64,000 nucleotides of DNA, from contig NZ_CP045201.1 in the NCBI RefSeq assembly GCF_014899185.1, positions 1,224,501-1,288,500 on the forward strand, written 5' to 3'. The number at the start of each line of letters is the position of its first letter. Position 1 is the stretch's first letter. The position numbers and the translations under genes are program-made. Below the pieces are notes generated by a model. The model made no database searches and was not told the origin of the DNA. It saw nothing but the letters and a program-made list of their open reading frames with translations. The DNA is from Pseudooceanicola spongiae (lineage in GTDB: Bacteria > Pseudomonadota > Alphaproteobacteria > Rhodobacterales > Rhodobacteraceae). Below are positions 27,004 through 34,802 of the stretch, in pieces.

Positions 27004-27084
27004 TTACCAGAACGCCTGAATGATATTGAAGGTCAACCCGGCCAAGACAGTTATCGCGAGGTTCTGGACTATAGTGACTATCAT
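27004..27084 (-). CDS. Candidate 26-residue hydrophobic micropeptide
   Basis: An ATG at 27084 is preceded by AGGAG with an 8-base spacer. The product MIVTIVQNLAITVLAGLTFN-IIQAFW is almost wholly hydrophobic, enough for a single membrane span. It lies about 145 bases upstream of the GGDEF/EAL gene on the same strand, so it could be a leader peptide, a small membrane protein or a type I toxin-like peptide. No antisense RNA is evident. The family is not recognised, and such short frames can occur by chance. Confidence 0.35.
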   Translation of the reverse strand: MIVTIVQNLAITVLAGLTFNIIQAFW

Positions 27085-27442
27085 GCGATCATCTCCTGAA
27101 AAGCCGGCGATCTTGGCGCAGAAAGGTAACTTGCATGCGCAGATATTAACTCTCAAGAACAAAGCTCAAGATCAGACGATTTAGACTTTCTGCATGCTTC
27201 CGGCCCAGCAAGGCGAACATATTTCCGAGCGATCTTCTTTGATGACCAAGACGCTAATAGGGCCCTGACCGGCCTTTCCCACGCGACACAGTTGTAGCCA
27301 AGTCGGTGTCATACTAGTCTTAAATGGGACAGGGTTGTTCAATCACAATGGGTTATACTGGTTGGATACATCTGGGGAGACAGTCCGAAGAAAAAACTTG
27401 TGAAAGTTTGAAACGGCAGAGCGAGATAGGTACCCCTGTCCG

Positions 27443-27503
27443 GATCAGGATTTTGCTGATCGACGAGGGAAGGCGCAACGGTCTTCTTGCGGTTCCCTCA
27501 TCG
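27443..27503. repeat. Double hairpin element
   Basis: Two adjacent stem-loops: GATCAG-GATTTTG-CTGATC at 27443-27461, then a long imperfect stem pairing 27461-27478 with 27487-27503 (CGACGAGGGAA with TTCCCTCATCG, and CGCAA with TTGCG). Size and style resemble the palindromic inserts found in the transposase remnants of this window, but here no host frame is recognisable. Confidence 0.55.
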
Positions 27504-27794
27504 TCAGGGCGCGTACTGCGCCGGGCACCCGAAAGACTTTGCGACGCATCCAAACCAACCGCAACGCTGGATGGTCACGATATGCAACACCCGCCGAGTT
27601 TTGGATCTATGTTTTGCTTCGTAGCTAGGAAACGCCACTGGCGCTGCCATACGGCGAGAACCAAATCGCATTCTACCATGCAGGAATTAAGCTTTGTAAA
27701 TCCACCCTGCATCGTTAACGTCATCACGCAACAACGGCTGCCTCAAGGGCAAAATGCGCATCCTACAAAGTATCGTCGTTAGAACATCGCGCCT

Positions 27795-28830
27795 AGCAAC
27801 TGTATCCCTCACGCGGTCGAAGGCGTCCATTTCTGACGGCTTTTACACAGAGCGTGAGCAAGGTTGACCCGTTTCCGGGCGCCGGCCGTTATGATGAGCT
27901 TGTGCGGTTTCCCGGCTTTTCGCAGGCGATCCGCAAAGGTTTTCATGGTCAGGTTGTGATGCGCGGCGACCGAAGCAGCTTGGAACATCACATGCCTCAG
28001 AGCACGGCGATCGCCTGCAATAGTTCGCTTCCCAGGAAGGGTTCCACTGTTATGCACGACGGGGGCGAGCCCTACGAGAGCTGCGGCCTGTTCGCCGGTG
28101 ACGGTGCCAGGCTCATGCATCTGCGCGACCAGCATTGTGCTGGCCACTGGTCCGACCCCGGGGATGGAGTGTAGAACACCAGTGGTCTTTGCCCGCAAAT
28201 CGTCGAAAGATATGGCGGCACCGATTCTATCTTCCATCGCCTTGATCCGGCAGTCGAGCCGCGCCTTCAGTTCGGTATCGATGCTGTCGAACATTTCGGC
28301 TGCGCCAGGCTTCTGATGCGCGCGCATCTGTGCCAGTTGCCGTTTGCGCATCTCGACGACCTGGGCCCGCCTTGAGGTCAAAGCTCTAAGAAATCGCAGC
28401 TTTTCTGTGGGAAGCCGGCGACCAGCATCGAGCCGACAGGCAAAGAGGCGTGCAATAAACTCCGCGTCAATTCGGTCGGTCTTTGCACGCGTGCCCCGGC
28501 TTCATGCGAACGCCCTTACCTGCACGGGCGGCACTGGTCGGACGATGACGCCTTCTGTTTCGAGCGTTTCCCAGAGCTGCCATTCCTGTCTGCCGATCGT
28601 TTCAAAGCAAGCGACGGCCTCTTTATCGCGGGCAAGATCCGCGACGTCCGCGTGACCTTATGGTCCATTCGGCACGCGACATTGGAGCCCATCGGGCAGG
28701 CAATGAAGGTCCAGCCAGTCCGGCTGACGTCAATGCCGACAACGCGGCGGTGTGATAGATTGTCCATGCTCTCTTCCTTCTGGTGCGCGGTCCAGAGCGG
28801 AAGCAATCAACTCTCCGAGACGGTGCCGAC
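27795..28830 (-). mobile_element. IS110-family remnant, copy 1
   Basis: The 3-prime two thirds (28381 down to 27809) encode the transposase_20 domain: LHSIPGVGPVASTMLVAQM, KRTIAGDRRALRHVMFQAAS and the end ALCKSRQKWTPSTA. The N-terminal RuvC-like part starts at ATG 28767 (RRVVGIDVSR) but shifts frame right after VSR. In the restored frame it has nonsense codons at GP-stop-GHADV and RAFA-stop-SRGTRAKTDRIDAE. The element is dead. A second copy at 62780-63690 lies in the same orientation and shares the RAFA-stop codon and the same left boundary (AGCAACTGTATCC). Confidence 0.8.
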
Positions 28831-28935
28831 AGGCTAAGAAGCGCGGTCATGCCACAAGGGTCAGACGTCGCGCACCATCCCGTCATTGTCCTGGCCAGGG
28901 AGAGTGACGGGGGTCGTTTAGCAGATGCCAGATCC

Positions 28936-29240
28936 AGAAGGGTCAGGTCTCATAACCAATCGATGATGCTCGCAGCGAGAGTGATTGCGGATAGGAAAAC
29001 GTTTGGGCACCTGTCGTACTGGGGCGCGACACGTCTTCAATCCTTCGACCTGCCGAACATGATTTTGATGCGATTGCGGCGCTTGTAGCGACGCGTGTCG
29101 TATTTGACGGTGGTGCTGCTTTGTTTCCGGCTTGGGATGCGGGCGCGTTTCCCTTTGTCTTGCAACGCGTCTCTGAACCAATTGGCATCATAGCCGCGGT
29201 CCCCGAGCAACCAGTCAACATTTGGCAGGCCGCTCAGCAA
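28936..29240 (-). mobile_element. IS5-family 3-prime remnant
   Basis: The minus strand encodes LSGLPNVDWLLGDRGYDANWF, IPSRKQSSTTVKYDTRRYKR and the WRR...YDRCPNVFLSAI end of an IS5 transposase, with frameshifts. The terminal sequence GGTCAGGTCTCATAACC equals the end of the IS5 remnant at 48287-49210, so both derive from one element type. It joins IS3 sequence directly at about 29240, within one continuous frame (RTVRHELL followed by SGLPNVDWL). Confidence 0.7.
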
Positions 29241-29790
29241 GCAACTCGTGCCGAACAGTGCGGTTGTAGCGCTCGATCTAGGCGTTCTGTTGCCGCTGAC
29301 CCGGTTGGATGTGCGCCAGGGCGATGCAGTGCTTTTCTGCCCACTCCGACAGCGTGAGTCTGATGTATTCCGGGCCGTTGCCCCCGTAGAATGCCCCCAC
29401 TGAAGTGGTACACCTTTTGGGATAGAAATATCCCGTTTTCAGGAGGACGACGAGCTGGCCGACCAGCAGGTCAGCGATCCGCTCGTTTTCATCTCTGAGC
29501 AGCAGGCTGTAGCGATAGCAGGTCTCGCTCACACCAAACTTCCGACAGGACAATGCGATGCTGCCCCCCGGTGCTCAACTGCCTTGGCAGCCATCTCGCG
29601 ACGCTAAGATGGCCGCGTCACTTTTTTCCAGGAGCCTGCTCAGGCTCTCTAGGGCAAGTGGCGTTCACCTTCGCAGTTCGGCCTGCATCCTCAGGTCCGC
29701 AAACATGCGATTCAGCCAGCGCTTGTCGTCCTCCAGACTCTTCATCTGGTTGATCATAAACGAATCCATCCCGCACTCGCCAATTATATC
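29240..29790 (-). mobile_element. Composite IS3 remnant carrying an end of another IS3
   Basis: From 29790 leftward come an orfA end (MKSLEDDKRWLNRMFADLRM), a palindromic insert, an orfB start (CRKFGVSETCYRY, DENERIADLLVG), then a 65-base foreign piece at 29392-29457, and finally the orfB catalytic end (NGPEYIRLTLSEWAEKHCIA, HIQPGQRQQNA). The foreign piece is the right end of the IS3 at 3421-4641 (TGCCCCCACTGAAGTGGTAC onward). It has replaced the middle of orfB, so a one-ended insertion or recombination happened here. Confidence 0.65.
29619..29660. repeat. Palindromic insert in the IS3 remnant
   Basis: Core GAGCCTG-CT-CAGGCTC with outer arms CACTT/AAGTG. It separates the orfA end (MQAEL) from the orfB start (SREMAAKAVEHRG) where normal elements have only a short KEALGKKW-type junction. 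Confidence 0.55.
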
Positions 29791-29835
29791 AGGACACCGT
29801 ACTCACGACACAGCTCAGCAACCGGCACACCACCC

Positions 29836-29850
29836 CCTGCCTGAGGCAGG
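29836..29850. repeat. Perfect short palindrome CCTGCC-TGA-GGCAGG
   Basis: Six-base arms with loop TGA, just beyond the IS3 remnant. It may be another of the dispersed palindromes or a terminator stem; it lacks a T run. Confidence 0.4.
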
Positions 29851-30246
29851 ATCACAAAGATCTAGGGGCTCACTCAATATCGTCATCTCCATCACAATCA
29901 TCTTAGATTTGCGGAGGATTACCGTAGCCCTACTGCCCGAGCGAAAATTTTCCCTCTCGGAGCCAATCAGTCTTTTCCCTTGACCGGAAGCAGATCACTG
30001 TGCCGCAGTTCTGGCCTTCTGACCCCCGGTTGGGCATCATTCTGAAACCCCGTTGCTTAACGAATTTTGCCAATCCCGAAACGCACGTTTAGCGAATTTC
30101 TTCCTCACAAGCCTGAGAATGGTTCCCAACTGCATACCCCGGAATGAACCAGTCCCAAAAGAGAGCGATGACATCTGATTGAACAAAAGAAAGGTGGCAT
30201 TAAACATTGCCCGTCTAGCATTTTAAAGCAGACAAGGAGAAACCGA

Positions 30247-30315
30247 ATGGCATGCTGCAATCAACCCAAGTCGACCATAAATCTGGTTCTCGATCTCTAC
30301 TGTGCAATCCCGTGA
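30247..30315 (+). CDS. Candidate 22-residue cysteine-containing micropeptide
   Basis: ATG 30247 is preceded by AAGGAG at a 7-base spacing. The frame starts MACCNQPKSTINLVLDLYC and ends AIP before TGA. A vicinal CC pair follows the start and a third Cys lies near the end. It could be a real small protein, a leader peptide or the surviving start of a truncated gene. No neighbour on the same strand depends on it; the deacetylase gene converges 117 bases away. The family is not recognised. Confidence 0.3.
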   Translation: MACCNQPKSTINLVLDLYCAIP

Positions 30316-30431
30316 TTACACCGGGGACCGGAGCCACTTGGCAACGAGATACGGCAGAAACATCGTGGTTTTCGTCCCCGCCATTGCCCTCGCCTAAACG
30401 CGGTCCTGCGGTTATTACTCCTGAGCCTTGT

Positions 30432-31466
30432 TCAGAAATCTATGTCCCTTCCGGAAAAGCCGGCGAGGTAGGCCTCTAAAGAGGTTGTCAAGTCCTCCGA
30501 GAGATACCCACCCTCTTGGACCAGAACCGTCGGCAGCCCTGCGTCAGCAATCATACGGCCTGCTCTTCGGAAGCCATCAAACGTGACCTTCAACCCCTGC
30601 AGAGGATCGTTCTCATGAGCATCCAGCCCGAGGCTGACGACCAGAGCGTCAGGGTTAAACGCCGCAATGCGATCAAGGCATGACGCAATTGCCTCGCACC
30701 AACCGTCGTCGCCTGTGCTCTGGTTTAGCGGGATATTGAGGTTGAAACCCTCGCCTGCGTCCCGGCCGGTTTCGTGGGCGTAGCCTACAAAAAAGGGATA
30801 ATAGGTCTCAGGCGTCGCGTGAACGGATAGAAAAAGAACATCGTCGCGCTCGTAAAATATGTCCTGTGTCCCATTGCCGTGATGCACATCAATGTCGAGA
30901 ACAGCGACGCGCGCATAGGTCTGCTTCAGCGTCTCGACCGCGACAGCAGCACAATTGATCATGCAGTGCCCGGCAACCACGTCGGCAGAGCTGTGATGAC
31001 CAGGTGGACGGCACAGGGCGTAAGCGACCCGATCCCCCCGTTGCACGGCCGTGGCAGCACAATGAGCCGACGCGGCCGCACCAAGCGTGGCTTGCCAACT
31101 ATGTTCCGCGAGGGGCGCAGAGGTATCCCCCATATGCCAGCCAGCTTTGCCAACAATGTGTTTGGGATAGCTGCGCACCGAATTGAGTGCATGAACGTTC
31201 GGCACCACCTCCGGTCCCGCCCCTGGAAGTTTCTGCCACTCATCCCAGCCGGTTTCCAGGAAAGTCAAAAGAGCCTTGGTATGAACCTTCTCCAGGATCT
31301 CTTTTGGCACAGGCGTTGGTTCCGTCACCGGCAATCCGAGCCGGTCCAACCCCGCCAGCAGCAGCTGCGCACGTTCGGCCTGTTCGGCATTGCGGGCAAT
31401 CCGGCCCAGGGAGAGGCGGAATATCGGGTCATGCGCCTCGGTTTGCTTTGCGTAGTAGCACTTCAT
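30432..31466 (-). CDS. Histone deacetylase family protein (acetylpolyamine amidohydrolase-like)
   Basis: A 344-residue zinc amidohydrolase of the HDAC fold. Motifs are ALCRPPGHHSSADVV (catalytic His pair), VLDIDVHHGNGTQDIF (zinc Asp and His), FLSVHATPETYYPFF and VVSLGLDAHENDPLQGLKVT (second zinc Asp). The YYPFFVGYAHETGRDAGEGF stretch and length match acetylpolyamine amidohydrolases rather than protein deacetylases. It probably removes acetyl groups from acylated polyamines or similar amides in the cytosol. The start overlaps the stop of the GntR regulator gene by four bases, so both are coupled in one operon, divergent from the aldolase/ABC operon. The true substrate may be an acylated compound brought in by that importer (inference). 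Confidence 0.85.
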   Translation of the reverse strand: MKCYYAKQTEAHDPIFRLSLGRIARNAEQAERAQLLLAGLDRLGLPVTEPTPVPKEILEKVHTKALLTFLETGWDEWQKLPGAGPEVVPNVHALNSVRSYPKHIVGKAGWHMGDTSAPLAEHSWQATLGAAASAHCAATAVQRGDRVAYALCRPPGHHSSADVVAGHCMINCAAVAVETLKQTYARVAVLDIDVHHGNGTQDIFYERDDVLFLSVHATPETYYPFFVGYAHETGRDAGEGFNLNIPLNQSTGDDGWCEAIASCLDRIAAFNPDALVVSLGLDAHENDPLQGLKVTFDGFRRAGRMIADAGLPTVLVQEGGYLSEDLTTSLEAYLAGFSGRDIDF

Positions 31467-32173
31467 GCCTCTCCGGCCTCCTGCTGCTTGCCTATGTGTT
31501 CGATCACCAAATCCTTCGCGACCCCGATGTGATAGGCGATGGCTTGTACGGCTGCGTCGGCATCACCTGCAGCAATCGCATCGACAATCGGTTCGTGGGT
31601 CTCGGCCATGCGGTGCGGATCGTCATAGAGACGGCCGATCACCAGCAAGCCCAGTTTTGTCTCGTTCGAGATCTGATCGAAGACCTGCAGAAAGCGCTGA
31701 TTTCCCGAGCCTTCGCAGATCAACCGATGAAATTGCATGTCTGTGGTGACGTGGGCCATCATGTCCGCTCCGGTCTCCGCCAACTGATAGAGCTCCGCAA
31801 CTTTGGCGCGCAGACCTGGCAAGGCTTGCGGGTTGGTCAGTGTCAGCGCACGCACCGCCGCCGTTTCGATCACGATACGCAATTCATATAGATCTGCGAT
31901 GGAGCTGGCTGAGTTCACACGGACGAAGAACCCCCGGTTCGCGCGGTATTCCACGAGACCTGAGTTTTCCAGCAACCGCAACGCCTCCCTTACGGGTGCA
32001 CGGGAAAGGTCCATTTGACGCGCGATATGGGATTCGGCGAGCCGGTGACCCGGGCGGATCGCACCCGAGAGGATCGCACTCACCAGAGAATGAGCGACAC
32101 GGTCGACCAGCCCATCCCGGCTGAGCGGAAGGAAAGGATAGGCCTCAGACAAGGCGCTGGGTTCCCGGTGCAT
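31463..32173 (-). CDS. GntR family transcriptional regulator, FCD (FadR-like) subgroup
   Basis: A 236-residue regulator. The N-terminal winged helix (about 20-90) has LVSAILSGAIRPGHRLAESH and DLSRAPVREALRLLENSGLV. The C-terminal FCD domain has LYELRIVIETAAVRALT and a metal/ligand His set (DMQFHRLICEGSGN, AYHIGVAKDLVIEHI). ATG 32173 is preferred to the upstream TTG in the same frame. It is co-transcribed with the deacetylase and faces a class II aldolase/ABC operon. The palindrome TTGTCG-N5-CGACAA at 32221-32237 between the two promoters is a good operator candidate, suggesting ligand-relieved repression of both units. Confidence 0.88.
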   Translation of the reverse strand: MHREPSALSEAYPFLPLSRDGLVDRVAHSLVSAILSGAIRPGHRLAESHIARQMDLSRAPVREALRLLENSGLVEYRANRGFFVRVNSASSIADLYELRIVIETAAVRALTLTNPQALPGLRAKVAELYQLAETGADMMAHVTTDMQFHRLICEGSGNQRFLQVFDQISNETKLGLLVIGRLYDDPHRMAETHEPIVDAIAAGDADAAVQAIAYHIGVAKDLVIEHIGKQQEAGEA

Positions 32174-32220
32174 ATGATGTCCAAATCTCAATCATCTCAC
32201 CAATCAGATTATCTGCTGCT

Positions 32221-32237
32221 TTGTCGCGTGTCGACAA
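32221..32237. promoter_or_regulatory. Candidate GntR operator, TTGTCG-N5-CGACAA
   Basis: Perfect 6-bp arms with spacer CGTGT lie 48 bases upstream of the GntR gene start and 79 bases before the aldolase start. Size and location fit an FCD-type GntR operator governing both directions. Confidence 0.55.
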
Positions 32238-32315
32238 TCTTCTTGACTCGGGGCGGCTCAGGCAATCTGTTTCAAGTTGAACGAAGCGCAAAAGACGATC
32301 TGAAAGGCAGACCAC

Positions 32316-33143
32316 ATGATGCCGTCACAAGTCACGCCGAAGCCAGAAGAGACCATGTCCTTGGGCGGCAGCAGCCCCGCCACGCCCCGCCGACTGAAAG
32401 GGGAAGATGAAATCCGGCGCGATCTGGCTGCCGCCTATCGCATCATTGCCCTCAAGGGGATGGATGATGGTATCTACACCCATATCTCCGCGCGTCTCGC
32501 AGACGGGCCATCCGGGCAGAAACGGTTTCTTCTGAATTCCTTCGGCCTGACCTTTGACGAGGTCACCGCCTCCAATCTCGTGACTGTGGACGAGAGTGGA
32601 TCGATCCTTGACGATCCCTACGGCTCCGGGGTCAACGCCGCCGGGTTCACCATCCATTCAGCGGTACACATGGCCCGCCATGATGCCGCCTGCGTTTTGC
32701 ATACGCATACCGTTGCCGGCGTCGCGACCAGTTCCGTAAAGGAGGGCCTGCTACCGCTCAACCAATGGTCTGCGCAGTTTCATGGCGCCATCGCCTATCA
32801 TGGGTACGAGGGCATTGCGCTTGATCTGGAGGAGCGCGCGCGCATCGTCGCGGATCTCGGGACGCTGAACGTCATGATGCTGCGCAATCATGGCACTCTG
32901 GTCTGCGGACAATCCGTCGCGGAGGCCGTGAAGCTGGCTCTCAACCTGGAGCGTTCTTGCAGGGCGCAGGTCGCAGCTCTCTCGATGGGGCTGACACCCG
33001 ACCCGCTGCCAGAGGACCTCGCTGCGCACACCGCCCAACAGTATGCGCGTGCCTATGAGAGGACCGAGGCCTCAGACAGCGACCCGGAGTGGGACGCAAT
33101 CCTGCGACTGATCGACAGACAAGCGCCCGGCTACGACATCTGA
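32316..33143 (+). CDS. Class II aldolase/adducin family protein
   Basis: A 275-residue cytosolic aldolase-fold enzyme. It carries the zinc-binding histidines in CVLHTHTVAGVATSSV and RNHGTLVCGQSVAEAV, and the DGIYTHISARL start typical of the family, including fuculose-phosphate aldolases and decarboxylases. No substrate can be assigned. It is the first gene of an operon with a peptide-type ABC importer and a 2-hydroxyacid dehydrogenase, so it likely works on the imported compound or its breakdown product. The start at 32316 is uncertain; ATG 32355 (MSLGGSSPAT) is an alternative with a similar context. Confidence 0.85.
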   Translation: MMPSQVTPKPEETMSLGGSSPATPRRLKGEDEIRRDLAAAYRIIALKGMDDGIYTHISARLADGPSGQKRFLLNSFGLTFDEVTASNLVTVDESGSILDDPYGSGVNAAGFTIHSAVHMARHDAACVLHTHTVAGVATSSVKEGLLPLNQWSAQFHGAIAYHGYEGIALDLEERARIVADLGTLNVMMLRNHGTLVCGQSVAEAVKLALNLERSCRAQVAALSMGLTPDPLPEDLAAHTAQQYARAYERTEASDSDPEWDAILRLIDRQAPGYDI

Positions 33144-33203
33144 AATCTACCCGAGATCCGGCTCAACGGATCCGCTTCAATCAAAACAACAGGGAAGAAT
33201 AAT

Positions 33204-34748
33204 ATGAAACTTCTTAAAGCAACGACTTTTCTGGTCGCCGCAGCGATGGCGACCGGCGCCGCGGCGCAACAGGACGGCGGGCGGCTTGACCTGATCGTGC
33301 AACCCGAACCACCCGGGCTGATGCTGGGACTTGTGCAAAACGGTCCCACACAGATGGTGGCTGGCCAGATCTATGAGGGTCTGCTGCGCTACAATCAGGA
33401 TCTGGAGCCGCAGCCCTCTCTTGCGAAGGAATGGGAAATCTCGGACGACGGGATGACCTACACCTTCAAGCTGCAGGAGGGCGTCAAATGGCATGACGGC
33501 GAACCGTTTTCGGCCGCGGACGTGATCTTCACCACCAAGTTTTTGCAGGACAATCATGCCCGTTTCCGAGGCGCATTTTCCCACGTGGAAAGCGTCGAGG
33601 CCCCAGATGACAACACCATAGTCATCCACATGAAAGAACCTTATGGTCCCTTCATCAATGCCTTCGAAGCCGGGTCGATGCCGATTGTGCCCAAGCACAT
33701 CTATGAAGGCACCGATTACGCCACGAACGAGATGAACAACACCCCGATCGGCACAGGCCCCTACACCTTCGTTGAATGGGAGAAGGGCAGCTTCATCCAC
33801 CTTAAAAAGAACCCGGATTACTACCTCGACGGTCTGCCCCATATCGATGATCTCTACTATCGCGTGGTGCCTGACGCGGCCTCGCGTGCCGTCGCCTTCG
33901 AGACGGGCGAGGTCGATGTACTGCCCGGAGGCGCGATCGAGAACTGGGATGTTGCGCGCCTGACCAAGATGGACAACGTCTGCTCCACTTCCGAGGGCTG
34001 GGAGTTTTTTGCGCCCCACGCCTGGATGTGGCTGAACAACCGTGAGGGGCCGACCTCGAACAAGCTGTTCCGCAAGGCGGTCATGTACGCTCTGGATCGT
34101 GAGTTCGTGAAGGACGTGGTGTGGAATGGTTTCGGCAAGGTGCCCACAGGCCCGGTGTCGTCGAAGACGAACTTCTACACCGACGACGTGCCGCAGTACC
34201 CGCATGATCCCGAAAAGGCGAAGGAACTGCTGAAAGAGATGGGTTATGACGGCACCCCGGTGCGTCTGCTGCCCCTGCCCTACGGCGAGACCTGGCAACG
34301 CTGGGCCGAAGCGGTCAAGCAGAATTTGGAAGAAGTCGGAATCTCTGTCGATATCGACAGCGCTGACGTGGCCGGTTGGAACGAAAAGACGGCCAACTGG
34401 GACTACGACATGGCCTTCACCTATCTCTACCAATACGGTGATCCGGCACTGGGTGTGGCGCGGAACTACATCGAGAGCCAGATCCAGAAAGGCAGCCCCT
34501 GGAACAACGTTGAGGGCTACGTGAACCCCGAAGTTGACGCAATGTGGGAGGCTGCGGCCGTGGAACCCGACAATGCAAAGCGTCAGGACATGTACACGGA
34601 AATCCAGCAGAAAATCGTCGAAGATGTCCCGGTGGCCTGGCTGCTGGAGATCGAATTCCCGACCATTTACCGCTGCGAAGTCAAGAACCTGATCACGACC
34701 GGGATCGGGTTGAACGACGGCCTTCGCGACGCCTGGATCGAACAGTAA
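33204..34748 (+). CDS. ABC transporter substrate-binding protein, SBP_bac_5 (peptide/opine/nickel type)
   Basis: A 514-residue periplasmic binding protein with a clear signal peptide (MKLLKATTFLVAAAMATGAAA, cut before QQDGG). The SBP_bac_5 signature is present: QIYEGLLRYNQDLEPQPSLA, then KEWEISDDGMTYTFKLQEGV, WHDGEPFSAADVIFT and later GTGPYTFVEWEKGSFIHLKK and ALDREFVKDVVW. Ligands of this cluster include peptides, opines and glycosides, and the family alone does not decide. It precedes two permeases and a fused double ATPase. An 11-bp stem-loop directly follows. Confidence 0.9.
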   Translation: MKLLKATTFLVAAAMATGAAAQQDGGRLDLIVQPEPPGLMLGLVQNGPTQMVAGQIYEGLLRYNQDLEPQPSLAKEWEISDDGMTYTFKLQEGVKWHDGEPFSAADVIFTTKFLQDNHARFRGAFSHVESVEAPDDNTIVIHMKEPYGPFINAFEAGSMPIVPKHIYEGTDYATNEMNNTPIGTGPYTFVEWEKGSFIHLKKNPDYYLDGLPHIDDLYYRVVPDAASRAVAFETGEVDVLPGGAIENWDVARLTKMDNVCSTSEGWEFFAPHAWMWLNNREGPTSNKLFRKAVMYALDREFVKDVVWNGFGKVPTGPVSSKTNFYTDDVPQYPHDPEKAKELLKEMGYDGTPVRLLPLPYGETWQRWAEAVKQNLEEVGISVDIDSADVAGWNEKTANWDYDMAFTYLYQYGDPALGVARNYIESQIQKGSPWNNVEGYVNPEVDAMWEAAAVEPDNAKRQDMYTEIQQKIVEDVPVAWLLEIEFPTIYRCEVKNLITTGIGLNDGLRDAWIEQ

Positions 34749-34756
34749 GACGGGAC

Positions 34757-34780
34757 GGGAGGGGCGGCACCGCCCCTCCC
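34757..34780 (+). other. Intercistronic stem-loop after the SBP_bac_5 gene
   Basis: Perfect 11-bp stem GGGAGGGGCGG / CCGCCCCTCCC with a 2-base loop and no T run. It probably protects the binding-protein message from 3-prime decay rather than ending transcription. Confidence 0.65.
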
Positions 34781-34802
34781 CACGGTCAACGGGGAACAGA
34801 AA

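Larger units (their letters stand above)
26860..27794. other. Gene-poor stretch with one candidate micro-ORF and a double hairpin
   Basis: No family-level protein similarity was recognised in either strand. The stretch contains the 26-codon micro-ORF at 27004-27084 and a double palindrome at 27443-27503, both listed separately. It ends at the boundary of the IS110 remnant. Confidence 0.4.
29791..30431. other. Gene-poor stretch
   Basis: No family-level protein similarity was recognised. It contains a perfect CCTGCC-TGA-GGCAGG palindrome at 29836-29850 and the candidate micro-ORF at 30247-30315. Confidence 0.4.

Noticed and set aside
26656..27099. Plus-strand 147-codon frame overlapping the start of the GGDEF/EAL gene
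   Set aside because: Most of it is antisense to the PAS-GGDEF-EAL coding region and the remainder lacks any family signal.
33177..34433. 418-codon minus-strand frame opposite the SBP_bac_5 gene
   Set aside because: Fully antisense to a gene with signal peptide and family motifs; no ribosome binding site or similarity.
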